Shown here one piece after another: positions 34,195 through 42,265 of a stretch of 64,000 nucleotides of DNA. Source of the stretch: Bog-756 sp963756515 (GTDB taxonomy: Bacteria > Actinomycetota > Acidimicrobiia > Acidimicrobiales > RAAP-2). Made by a program: the position numbers and the translations under genes. The stretch lies in NCBI GenBank assembly GCA_963756515.1, contig CAVWNV010000002.1, positions 124,001 through 188,000 on the forward strand. Reading direction: 5' to 3'. Each line of letters starts with the position of its first letter. Within the stretch, counting starts at the first letter, position 1. The notes under the pieces are model-generated. The model was not told the origin of the DNA and did no database searches. It saw only the letters and a list, made by a program, of their open reading frames with translations.

Positions 34195-34911
34195 GTGCTG
34201 AGGATCTACACCAAGACTGGTGACGACGGCACCACCGGGCTGCTCTTCGGCGGCCGCGTCGGCAAGGACTCGGCTCTCGTCCACATCACCGGCACCGTGG
34301 ACGAAGCCCAAGCCGCCATGGGGATGGCCCGGGCCGAGGCCGTGCCCGGATCCGAGCTCGACCACCTGCTGACCTGGCTGGAACGTGACCTCTATGTCCT
34401 GATGGCCGAAGTGACCACGGACCCGGCCCACCGCTCGAAGTTGAAGCCGGGCTCGACGCTGGTGACCGAAGACATGGTCAGTGCGCTGGAGGACCACATC
34501 GACGGCCTCATCGAACGGATCGAGATGCCGAGCGAGTTCGTGATCCCCGGTGCCAACCGGGCGTCCGCCTCGCTCGACCTGGCCCGCACCGTGGTCCGGC
34601 GGGCAGAGCGGCTGGTGGTGGCATCGCCGGTCCAGGGCTCGCTCGTGCGTGCGTACCTCAACCGGCTATCCGACCTTCTGTGGGCACTGGCCCGCTGGAC
34701 GGAGGGTGACCTCCACCTGCTGGCGCGAGGAACACCCCGGCGATCGAAGACCGCCGGCAAGACCGCCGGCAAGACCGCCGGCAAGACGGCCGGCAAGACG
34801 GCCGGCAAGACGGCCGGCAAGACCGCCGGCAAGACCGCCGGCAAGACCGCCGGCAAGAGCGGGCGCAAGACCGCCGGCAAGACCGCCGGCAAGAGCGGGC
34901 ACCGACCGTGA
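34195..34911 (+). CDS. PduO-type ATP:cob(I)alamin adenosyltransferase with KTAG tail
   Basis: 238 residues. Residues 1-180 form a PduO-type adenosyltransferase: ATP-binding TKTGDDGTTGLLFGGRVGKDS, TVDEAQA, and RLSDLLWALARW, in the helical-bundle trimer fold. It makes adenosylcobalamin, as needed by the methylmalonyl-CoA mutase in this window. Residues about 185-238 are thirteen lysine-rich tetrapeptides (KTAG, plus KSGR and KSGH), a basic, flexible tail like those of histone-like proteins; no PduO needs it. The GTG start overlaps a five-codon ORF starting at 34184. It is divergent from metH. Confidence 0.9.
   Translation: MLRIYTKTGDDGTTGLLFGGRVGKDSALVHITGTVDEAQAAMGMARAEAVPGSELDHLLTWLERDLYVLMAEVTTDPAHRSKLKPGSTLVTEDMVSALEDHIDGLIERIEMPSEFVIPGANRASASLDLARTVVRRAERLVVASPVQGSLVRAYLNRLSDLLWALARWTEGDLHLLARGTPRRSKTAGKTAGKTAGKTAGKTAGKTAGKTAGKTAGKTAGKSGRKTAGKTAGKSGHRP
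34747..34902. repeat. 12-bp tandem repeat encoding the KTAG tail
   Basis: Thirteen 12-bp units, the core being AAGACCGCCGGC or AAGACGGCCGGC, with two AAGAGCGGG variants. All are in frame and end two codons before the stop. Confidence 0.9.
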
Positions 34912-34945
34912 CCGACCCGGACGGATGGCGACAGGAAGGGACCAG

Positions 34946-36514
34946 ATGAACATCGAGGTGGCGACGGCGGCCGAACTCCCGGAGGGCGTCGTGGCCCTCG
35001 GCATCCCGGTCTTCTCCCACCAGGACGGGCCACAGCTCGCCGCCGACCTCGGGCGACTGGCGACGGCCGTTCCGGTTCCGACTGGGCTCGATCCGGACTG
35101 GTCCACACGGCACGGCTTCAGTGGGAAGGTCGGCCAGACCATCGCCATCAACTCTCCGGCGTCGGCCGGGGGACCGGGCACTGACGTGATCCTGGTCGGG
35201 TTGGGAGATGCTGACGTGCTGACCGGTGACCGGGGCCTGGAGTCCCTTCGCCGGGCATCGGCCGCGTTCGTGCGTGCCGTGGGCCGCGGAGATGCGGCCG
35301 CACTGGTCATGCCCGACGCCACCGAGCTGTCTCCCGACCGGGTGGGAGCGGCCTTGGCCGAGGGCGGCGCGCTGGCTGCCTACCGCTACGACACCTTCCG
35401 CACCGGGGAGGACCCGGAACAGCTGGGCACGATGATGGTCGTGGTCACCAGAGGAGCCGACGGGGAAGGAGTCACCGAGGGGGTGGCACGGGGCGCCCGA
35501 TTGGCCGAGTCGGTCGGCCTGGCCCGTGACCTCGTCAACGAGCCGCCCAGTTCACTGACCCCCCAGAAGTTCGCCGATACCTTCGTGCGCCGGTTCGCCG
35601 ATCGTCCCGGCCTGTCGGTGGAGGTGTGGGACGAGGACCGGATCGTGGCCGAGCGCCTGGGTGGGCTGCTCGGGGTGGCCAGGGGTTCGGTGCAGCCACC
35701 GCGGTTTGTGCGGGTCGACTATCAGCCACCGGACCCCGTTGCGTTCGACGGCCACGTCCCTCATCTGGCCATCGTCGGGAAGGGGATCACCTTCGACTCC
35801 GGAGGGCTTTCCCTCAAGACCGCCGGCGGCATGGAGACCATGAAGACCGACATGGGTGGGGGCGCCGCCGTGCTGGCTGCGTTGGACGCCGCCGCCGCCC
35901 TCGGCGCCCGTGTCCGCATCACCGCCTTCGTGCCTCTCACCGAGAACATGCCGGGTGGGGCGGCGATCAAACCCGGTGACGTGCTCACGACCCGCAATGG
36001 CAAGACCATCGAAGTGCTCAATACCGATGCCGAGGGTCGACTGGTCCTGTCCGACGGGCTGGCCCTGGCGGCCGAGTCCGAACCCGACGCCATCATCGAC
36101 CTGGCCACCTTGACCGGAGCCGCCGTGGTGGCCCTGGGCAAGGAGATCGCCGGCCTCCTCGGCAACGACGAGGGGCTCCTGGCCGAGGTGCACGCGGCGG
36201 GCGAGCGGGCCGGCGAACCCAACTGGACCCTCCCGCTACCCGACGACTACCGGGCCCACATCGACTCGGAGATCGCAGACATGCGCAACGTCGGCCGACC
36301 GGGACAGGCCGGGAGCATCGCTGCCGCTCTCCTTCTCCGCGAGTTCGTGGGCACGGTGCCCTGGGCTCACCTGGACATCGCCGGCCCGGCGCGATCGGAC
36401 GAGAACAACCGCTATCTGACCAAGGGCGGGACCGGGTTCGGCGTGCGCACGCTGGTGGCCTTGGTCACCTCGGACGAGTTCGCCCGGTCCCTGGCGGTGT
36501 CGGCCCCCGACTGA
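34946..36514 (+). CDS. pepA: M17 leucyl aminopeptidase
   Basis: A 522-residue M17 peptidase. The C-terminal catalytic domain has the KGITFDSGGLSLK segment, the M17 signature NTDAEGRL and MKTDMGGGAAVL, which carry the two-zinc ligands and the catalytic Lys and Arg. It removes N-terminal residues, mainly hydrophobic ones, in the cytosol; the family forms hexamers. ATG 34946 has AGGAAGGG upstream. It follows the adenosyltransferase by 34 bp, probably in one transcript. Confidence 0.92.
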   Translation: MNIEVATAAELPEGVVALGIPVFSHQDGPQLAADLGRLATAVPVPTGLDPDWSTRHGFSGKVGQTIAINSPASAGGPGTDVILVGLGDADVLTGDRGLESLRRASAAFVRAVGRGDAAALVMPDATELSPDRVGAALAEGGALAAYRYDTFRTGEDPEQLGTMMVVVTRGADGEGVTEGVARGARLAESVGLARDLVNEPPSSLTPQKFADTFVRRFADRPGLSVEVWDEDRIVAERLGGLLGVARGSVQPPRFVRVDYQPPDPVAFDGHVPHLAIVGKGITFDSGGLSLKTAGGMETMKTDMGGGAAVLAALDAAAALGARVRITAFVPLTENMPGGAAIKPGDVLTTRNGKTIEVLNTDAEGRLVLSDGLALAAESEPDAIIDLATLTGAAVVALGKEIAGLLGNDEGLLAEVHAAGERAGEPNWTLPLPDDYRAHIDSEIADMRNVGRPGQAGSIAAALLLREFVGTVPWAHLDIAGPARSDENNRYLTKGGTGFGVRTLVALVTSDEFARSLAVSAPD

Positions 36515-36537
36515 CGGCACCGGTCCGACGGGCGCGG

Positions 36538-36543
36538 TAGGTT
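36538..36543 (+). promoter_or_regulatory. Leaderless-type -10 hexamer of gpsA
   Basis: TAGGTT, six bases, then the ATG at 36550. Confidence 0.45.
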
Positions 36544-36549
36544 CGTCCG

Positions 36550-37539
36550 ATGAGGATCGCGGTGCTCGGAGCCGGATCGTGGGGGACCACCGTGGCCTCG
36601 TTGGTGGCACCCCGGCACGACACCGTGCTGTGGGCCCGCAACTCCGATGTAGCCAAGTCCATCAATGTGGATCATGCCAACGTCTCTTATCTGCCCGGGT
36701 TCGATCTGCCTCCCGAGCTACGGGCCACGTCCAGTCTCGAGGACGCGGTCTGCGACGCCGACCTGTTGATCGTCGGAGTGCCGACCTCCGGGTTCCGGGG
36801 CGTGCTGGAGGAGACGTCGCACTGCATCCGTCCCTGGGTCCCGGTGGTCAGCCTGTCCAAGGGGTTGGAGACGGGCACCCATCTGCGCATGACCCAGGTC
36901 ATCAAGGAGGTGGTGCCGGGCCATCCGGTGGCGGCCCTGACCGGACCCAACCTGGCCCACGAGATCATGGCGGGCAAGGCCGCCGCCGCGGTGGTCGCCA
37001 CTGAGGATCTCGAAGTGGCCCGGGCCATTCAGCAGGTGGTGACCCGGGGCCTGTTCCGCGTGTACCTCAACGACGACGTCGTCGGCTGTGAGATGGGGGG
37101 AGCACTGAAGAACGTCATCGCCATCGCCGCCGGGATCGGAGAGGGTCTGGGCGTGGGGGACAACACTCGCGCCGCCGTGATGTCCAGGGGCTTGGCCGAG
37201 CTGGCCCGGCTCGGTGTGGCCATGGGAGCTCAGCCGACGACGTTCGCCGGACTGGCCGGCATGGGCGATCTGATCGCCACCTGCATGAGCCCGAAGAGCA
37301 GGAACCGCCGCGTGGGCGAGGAGCTGGGTCGGGGCCGAAGCCTGGGCGACATACTGGCTGAGTTGCACATGGTGGCGGAAGGGGTCATGACTGCGTCGGT
37401 GGCGCTCGAGCTGGCCGAGCTCCATCACCTCGATCTCCCCATCTGCGCCATGATCGACGGGGTCATCAAGGGTGAGATCGAACCGTCCGAGGCCTACTGG
37501 GGCCTGACCCCGGCCGGCCACGAGGACGAGCCGGGCTGA
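36550..37539 (+). CDS. gpsA: Glycerol-3-phosphate dehydrogenase [NAD(P)+]
   Basis: A 329-residue enzyme. The Rossmann start VLGAGSWGTTVASLVA, the substrate segment LTGPNLAHEI and the catalytic-lysine helix GGALKNVIAIAAGIGEGLG are typical GpsA. It reduces dihydroxyacetone phosphate to sn-glycerol-3-phosphate for phospholipid synthesis. Its last 46 nt overlap the 3' end of the converging conserved hypothetical gene. Confidence 0.94.
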   Translation: MRIAVLGAGSWGTTVASLVAPRHDTVLWARNSDVAKSINVDHANVSYLPGFDLPPELRATSSLEDAVCDADLLIVGVPTSGFRGVLEETSHCIRPWVPVVSLSKGLETGTHLRMTQVIKEVVPGHPVAALTGPNLAHEIMAGKAAAAVVATEDLEVARAIQQVVTRGLFRVYLNDDVVGCEMGGALKNVIAIAAGIGEGLGVGDNTRAAVMSRGLAELARLGVAMGAQPTTFAGLAGMGDLIATCMSPKSRNRRVGEELGRGRSLGDILAELHMVAEGVMTASVALELAELHHLDLPICAMIDGVIKGEIEPSEAYWGLTPAGHEDEPG

Positions 37540-38201
37540 GACGCCCGGATCCGGGTGGCGTCCACGGCAGAGCGGAAGGCCACGGCCGGATGGAAGTGCC
37601 ACGAGGCCAGCCGTCGCTCGATCGCTTCCCGGTCGTGACCCGACGAGGCCAGGCTCTCGGCCAGGCGGCGGGCCCGACGACGCATCTGCTCCGGCTCGGG
37701 AAGTTGCTGTTCGACCATCCAGCGTCGATGGCTGTCCTGCAGCGGTCCCGGCAGTCGGCTGAGGTGCCGGAGCGGAAGCGGCGGGATACGGGTGCGTACC
37801 GCCATCCCATCCGGACCGTGGTGCCGGGCCAGCTCGAAGGTGCGCAGCCGCTGGAGGGCCCGTCGGAAGGGCGAGTTCTTGCCCAGCCGCTCACCCAGAC
37901 CGAGCGAACGCGCCGTTTCGACCAGGTCGAGGTCGAACCCACCGGGGTGCATGTCGAGTCCGTAGGACAGTCGTCTCAGCAGCCAGGTCGTCGACGGGCC
38001 GGTGACCGGTAACCAGTACAGCTCGACGTAGCGGGAGCACGGCTGGAGCCCATGGGGATCTGCGATCGGGTCGACCCAGGGAACGATCCGCAGGGTCGGA
38101 TTGTCGGAGCGGTCCCTGGGGGAGGCTCCGGCCCGAACGGTGGGAGGGGGGACGGGACGGGGCGCTACGGGGCCGTGTGGGGGAGCGGTGGTCTCGGGCA
38201 T
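37494..38201 (-). CDS. Conserved actinobacterial protein of unknown function
   Basis: A 235-residue protein. A disordered Pro-rich N-terminus (30 residues) precedes a core with RIVPWVDPIADPHG, RYVELYWLPVTGPSTTWLLR, LVETARSLGLG and PPLPLRHLSRLP. I recall similar sequences in other Actinobacteria as hypothetical proteins; the core looks all-helical and could be a winged-helix-like DNA-binding module, but I cannot show this. The C-terminal region is Arg/Glu-rich. No functional neighbour. Its 3' end overlaps gpsA by 46 nt, which is unusually long. Confidence 0.65.
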   Translation of the reverse strand: MPETTAPPHGPVAPRPVPPPTVRAGASPRDRSDNPTLRIVPWVDPIADPHGLQPCSRYVELYWLPVTGPSTTWLLRRLSYGLDMHPGGFDLDLVETARSLGLGERLGKNSPFRRALQRLRTFELARHHGPDGMAVRTRIPPLPLRHLSRLPGPLQDSHRRWMVEQQLPEPEQMRRRARRLAESLASSGHDREAIERRLASWHFHPAVAFRSAVDATRIRASQPGSSSWPAGVRPQ

Positions 38202-38449
38202 GGGGATCTCCGGGGTCGAGGGTGTTGCGCATCTGTCCGATCGACCGTGACGGGTTCGACTTGCCCGGCACCTGCCCATCCACCTTGCACGATCGGGCCA
38301 GACGATCACGGTGTGCCTGCCCTCCCCGTGATGGCTGGGGTGGGTTCGGATGCCCGGATGGTCGGCACCGATCCGGTGAACCACCCCTACAGTCGGACCT
38401 GAGTCTTTCGACCGGTACGTCTCGACATCAACGTTCAAAGGGAGGTGCT

Positions 38450-38863
38450 ATGCCGGACATCTTCGACGCAGTTCCCGAGAGCCACCGCGACCTGCTGACC
38501 GAGCCCTTGACGGCCACGCTCACGACCGTCGACCCGGAGGGACGACCGCAGTCGACGGCCATCTGGTACCTCGTGGACGACGGGCAACTGGTCGGCTCCA
38601 CCACATCCGACCGCCGAAAGTACAAGAATCTGTTGTCCAATCCGAACTGTTCACTCTTCATCATCGATCCCGGCAATCCCTATCGGACCCTCGAGGTGCG
38701 GGCCGAAGCCGAGATGAGAACGGATGAGGGCAAGGCGACCGTGCGCAGGTTCGCCGACGTCTACGGCATGGATGAGGCAATGCTGGTCGACCAACAGGAG
38801 GACCGGTACACGATTGCGTTCCATCCCCGACGGATCGTCGTGAACCCTCCAGCGGAGCACTGA
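38450..38863 (+). CDS. PPOX-class F420/flavin-dependent oxidoreductase
   Basis: A 137-residue split-barrel protein of the pyridoxamine-5'-phosphate-oxidase superfamily: TATLTTVDPEGRPQSTAIWY, VGSTTSDRRKYKNLLSNPN and LFIIDPGNPYRTLEVRA. Similar actinobacterial proteins bind F420 or FMN and reduce quinones or other electrophiles; the cofactor is not settled from sequence. A strong GGAGGTG ribosome site precedes the ATG. It is convergent with the TetR gene. Confidence 0.85.
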   Translation: MPDIFDAVPESHRDLLTEPLTATLTTVDPEGRPQSTAIWYLVDDGQLVGSTTSDRRKYKNLLSNPNCSLFIIDPGNPYRTLEVRAEAEMRTDEGKATVRRFADVYGMDEAMLVDQQEDRYTIAFHPRRIVVNPPAEH

Positions 38864-38891
38864 TCGGACCCCAGCAGCCCCAGCGGTCGGC

Positions 38892-39461
38892 TCAGCTGCC
38901 TCCCGCCACCGCCCGTAGCCCGGCCATCGAGTCCCGCATGACCTCGGCCAGCTCCCGATCGTCGCTTCCGGTCGACCACCGTTCCACCGCGATGCGGAGT
39001 ACCGTCATACCCGCTTCGGCGGCCAGGCTGGCCTGGGGTTCGCCCACGCCTCTCCGGTGCAGGGCCTGGGCCACGCCGGCGGCATAGTCGGCCAGCTTCG
39101 CCAACTCCCGCTCCCGCAGTTCGGGGTTGGCGGCGATCACGGCTTGTCGTTGGGCGGACAGGTCGCGGCGGAACTCACCGAGCATGGAGGCGGCCGCGTC
39201 GAGTCCACAGGCCACCGCGTCGAGAGGTCCGTCCCCCGCGGGCGCCTCGTCCACACCGGCCACGATCCGCTCCTGGAGGAGGGCGGAGCTACCGAAGAGC
39301 ACTTCTCGCTTGTCGGCGAAGTGCCGGAAGAAGGTGCGCTCGGTCAATCCCGCCCGGGCGGCGATCTGCGCCGCGGTGGTCTGATCGAATCCCCGCTCTG
39401 AGTACAGGGCCAGAGCCGCTTCCTGCAGTCGCCCCCGACTGTCCGGCTGCCATCGACCCAT
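38892..39461 (-). CDS. TetR-family transcriptional regulator
   Basis: A 189-residue regulator. The N-terminal helix-turn-helix reads RLQEAALALYSERGFDQTTA, then IAARAGLTERTFFRHFADKREVL, and the ligand domain is helical. A TAGGAT hexamer six bases before the ATG indicates a leaderless start. It faces an NAD-dependent epimerase across 104 bp of repeats, so it likely represses both that gene and itself; the ligand is unknown. Confidence 0.92.
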   Translation of the reverse strand: MGRWQPDSRGRLQEAALALYSERGFDQTTAAQIAARAGLTERTFFRHFADKREVLFGSSALLQERIVAGVDEAPAGDGPLDAVACGLDAAASMLGEFRRDLSAQRQAVIAANPELRERELAKLADYAAGVAQALHRRGVGEPQASLAAEAGMTVLRIAVERWSTGSDDRELAEVMRDSMAGLRAVAGGS

Positions 39462-39467
39462 GTCCCC

Positions 39468-39541
39468 ATCCTAGGCGTTGACAGTCACTGACATCTCTGT
39501 CTATGCTGACAGCAGTCACTGACATCACCGTCACCGACATC
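39468..39541. promoter_or_regulatory. Divergent promoter with repeats: TetR operator candidate
   Basis: The plus promoter is TTGACA (39478-39483), 18 bp, TATGCT (39502-39507). The inverted repeat GACATCTCTGTC (39490-39501) lies between them. CAGTCACTGACATC occurs exactly at 39482-39495 and 39513-39526, and CCGTCACCGACATC at 39528-39541. The TetR gene's -10 (TAGGAT, minus, 39473-39468) is next to it. Binding by the divergent TetR protein is inferred. Confidence 0.6.
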
Positions 39542-39565
39542 AGCATCTCCCCTGGAGGTTCCACC

Positions 39566-40486
39566 ATGAGGATCTTTGTCACCGGCGCATCGGGCTGGAT
39601 CGGCTCGGCCGTCGTTCCCGATCTGCTCGGAGCAGGCCACGACGTGGTCGGCCTGGCCCGTTCCGAGGCATCGGCGCAGCGACTGGAAGCGGCCGGCGCC
39701 ATCGTTCAGGAAGGCGACGTCGACGACCCCGACGGCCTGGCCAAGGCGGCCGCCGACGCCGACGGGGTCATCCACCTGGCGTTCCAGCACGAGGTGGCCT
39801 GGGGCGGCAACTTCGCGGCGGCCGCGGCCGCCGACCGACGGGCCGTGGAGTCCATGGGGGCGGCGCTGGCCGACTCCGACCGGCCCTTCGTGCTCGCCTC
39901 GGGCCTGCTCGGGCTGACCACCGGCCGGGTGGCCACCGAAGACGACGGGCTGGTTGCCAGTGCCGAGGTTCGGGCCAGCCCCGCCGGCCGCCGGTCGGCC
40001 ACCGCCCTGCTCACGCTGTCCCTGAGGGGGATGGGCGTCCGCTCGTCGGTACTGCGCCTTCCCCCGACGGTGCACGGTGACGGCGACCACGGTTTCGTGG
40101 CCACCCTCGTCGACATCGCCCGGAAGCGGGGTGTGGCCGCGTACGTGGGTGACGGCACCAACCGCTGGCCGGCTGTGCACCGCTCCGACGCCGCCCGCCT
40201 GGCCCGCCTGGCCGTCGAGGCCGCCCCGGCCGGATCCGTCCTGCACGCCGTGGCCGACGAGGGTGTCCCGTTCCGGGAGATCGCCGGGGCCATCGGTCGT
40301 CACCTCGGCCTCCCCACGGAGTCGGTGCGCCCGGCCGACGCCGTCGAGCACTTCGCCCACCTGGGCCACTTCGTCGGCCTGGACAGCCCGGCCACGGCTC
40401 TCGTGACCAGGGAACTGCTCCCATGGGAGCCGACCGGACCCACTCTCCTCGAAGACCTCGAACAGGATCACTACTTTCACGTGTGA
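39566..40486 (+). CDS. NAD-dependent epimerase/dehydratase family protein (TetR-controlled)
   Basis: A 306-residue extended SDR. It begins MRIFVTGASGWIGSAVVPDLLG, the Rossmann motif, and includes SLRGMGVRSSVLRLPPTVHG and VHRSDAARLARLAVE. It has no YxxxK at the usual place: the segment is SAEVRASPAGRRSATALL. That places it among the atypical extended SDRs of unknown substrate. The ATG follows a GGAGG ribosome site. It lies on the other side of the operator region from TetR, which probably regulates it. Confidence 0.85.
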   Translation: MRIFVTGASGWIGSAVVPDLLGAGHDVVGLARSEASAQRLEAAGAIVQEGDVDDPDGLAKAAADADGVIHLAFQHEVAWGGNFAAAAAADRRAVESMGAALADSDRPFVLASGLLGLTTGRVATEDDGLVASAEVRASPAGRRSATALLTLSLRGMGVRSSVLRLPPTVHGDGDHGFVATLVDIARKRGVAAYVGDGTNRWPAVHRSDAARLARLAVEAAPAGSVLHAVADEGVPFREIAGAIGRHLGLPTESVRPADAVEHFAHLGHFVGLDSPATALVTRELLPWEPTGPTLLEDLEQDHYFHV

Positions 40487-40650
40487 CTCCGGACGACGGA
40501 TCGAGCCGCCTCACCGTCGCCGGCGCCGATGGTGGACAGGTCCCGTGTCCCTGATCGTCGGCGCGCGGCATGCGTTCGTAGCCGACGCCGTCACCGGTGG
40601 TAAACAGGCTTGTGGGTGCTCACGATGTCGCCGATGCCGGTCCGACGCAG

Positions 40651-41943
40651 ATGGAACGGCCCGCCATCTCTCCCATGCCGCCTCTGGCGTCCGGGGTCAG
40701 GATGCCCTGGGACGCTCGGATCGACGATCCCGTTGCCGTTCTGGCCGAAGCCAGAGCTTCGCTCGGCGACACGTTTGTCGTCGACAGCGGTGAGGATCGC
40801 TACCTGTTCGTCTTCTCCCCGTCCGGGGTGGCCGCGTTCTATGCATTGCCGGAGGCCGTCGCCAGCAAGGGGGTCGCCGACTGGCGCATGCTGAGGCGAA
40901 AGCTCCCCGACGAGATGTTCGTGGGCCGCCGCACGTTGCCGGGCCAGCTCTTCGGGCGGGACGACGTGGCCGCGTACGTCGGAAACGTCACTCGGGCCCT
41001 CGGGGCAACCGTCGTCGAACTCGGTGACGAGGGCGAGATGGATGCATTCGCCCTGTCGCGACGGCTGGGTCACCGGATCGGGCTGGCATCGTGGGGAGGT
41101 CCCGGTTCGGACGGTGGCGAGCGATTCGATCGACTCGTGGCGGCATTCGATGCTCTCGACGGAGCCGACTCCTTTGTCCATCCCGACGCCATGGCCGCCG
41201 TGGCATCGTCGGGAAAGTCGGCCGAGTACGAAGCCCTGGACGACATCACCGACGCGTTGGGGGCGGCCCTGGACGACCTCCCCGGTGTCGAGATGGAGCA
41301 TCCGCTCTTTGCCCGGGTGGCCGCACGTTGGAGTGGTGATCCCGCCGAGGAGGGTCGGACCGGCCTTGCCCTGGATCTCGCACTCATACACATCGCTTCC
41401 ATGTCGAATCTCTTTGCGGCCCTGGGCTGGGCCTTCATCGATCTCCTGGCACATCCCAGCGAGGCGGCGCGCGTCAGGCACGGGGACCGGAAGCGGGCCG
41501 AATCCTGCGCACTCGAATCCACCCGCCTCGCACAGCGGTCGATCATGGCCCGCTACGTGCTGGAGCCGCTATCGGTGGAGACCGGCCACGATCGGCATGG
41601 GGTGTCTCCCGGAGTGACCGTGGCGACGCTCCTCCCCCTGACGAACTCGAGCGCCGCACCGGGGCTCGACGTGTGGGACCCGGATCATTGGAACGGACGA
41701 CGCCTGGCCGACACCTCGGAGTTGGCAGCCGTCGAGCTGGTCACGGCGTTCGGGCACGGTCGCCACACGTGTCCCGCGCAACCGTTCTCGCTGTCGGTGA
41801 TGACTGCCGCGCTCACCGCCCTCTTCGCCGAGTTCGAGATGACTCCCGCCTGGTCCGGGAAGGCCTCTCCCGTGCGGGCCCAGATCGGGGGAGTGGCCCG
41901 CGCCGCCGATCCGTGTCCGGTCCACTATCGCTTGAGAGGCTGA
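40651..41943 (+). CDS. Cytochrome P450, divergent
   Basis: About 430 residues. The haem-binding loop is FGHGRHTCPAQPFS with Cys374, where the normal Cys-x-Gly is Cys-Pro-Ala, and the K-helix ExxR motif is ESTR (Glu289, Arg292). The I-helix lacks the usual (A/G)Gx(D/E)T: it reads HIASMSNLFAALGW, so the acid-alcohol pair for oxygen activation is missing. Such loss is known in P450s that isomerise or use peroxide. No redox partner gene is adjacent. The start is uncertain, with 40597 (GTG), 40651 and 40675 (ATG) all possible. Confidence 0.75.
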   Translation: MERPAISPMPPLASGVRMPWDARIDDPVAVLAEARASLGDTFVVDSGEDRYLFVFSPSGVAAFYALPEAVASKGVADWRMLRRKLPDEMFVGRRTLPGQLFGRDDVAAYVGNVTRALGATVVELGDEGEMDAFALSRRLGHRIGLASWGGPGSDGGERFDRLVAAFDALDGADSFVHPDAMAAVASSGKSAEYEALDDITDALGAALDDLPGVEMEHPLFARVAARWSGDPAEEGRTGLALDLALIHIASMSNLFAALGWAFIDLLAHPSEAARVRHGDRKRAESCALESTRLAQRSIMARYVLEPLSVETGHDRHGVSPGVTVATLLPLTNSSAAPGLDVWDPDHWNGRRLADTSELAAVELVTAFGHGRHTCPAQPFSLSVMTAALTALFAEFEMTPAWSGKASPVRAQIGGVARAADPCPVHYRLRG

Positions 41944-42007
41944 TCGACGAGTACTCCGTCGACCGCAAAACGGACCTCGGCGCGCGGTCTGGATCGATCC
42001 GGGGTGA

Positions 42008-42265
42008 CTACGCCAGCCGCTTGGCCTCGGCCAATCCGGCCGCGCTGTAGACACCCTCGGGGAAGACCGCGTCCCAGGCATCACGCACCCCCCTGAAGTC
42101 GTCACTCGGGCCGTAGGCGGCGCGGGCGGCAGCCACCACCTCATCCCGGCGGGCGGCCACGGCGGCGCCCAGGGAGAACTCCAGCTCGGTGTCGATCTGG
42201 GCGATCGACTCGGCGAAGCGGCGTTGGTGGCCGATCAGGCGGACTGCGTCGGCGGGAGGGGTCAT
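42008..42265 (-). CDS. Small hypothetical protein
   Basis: An 85-residue, Ala/Arg-rich protein with no membrane segment, predicted to be mostly helical. ATG 42265 has AAGGAA close upstream. I do not recognise a family, and nothing nearby suggests a role. It is separated by a gap of 64 bp from the P450 gene, which converges on it. Confidence 0.55.
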   Translation of the reverse strand: MTPPADAVRLIGHQRRFAESIAQIDTELEFSLGAAVAARRDEVVAAARAAYGPSDDFRGVRDAWDAVFPEGVYSAAGLAEAKRLA

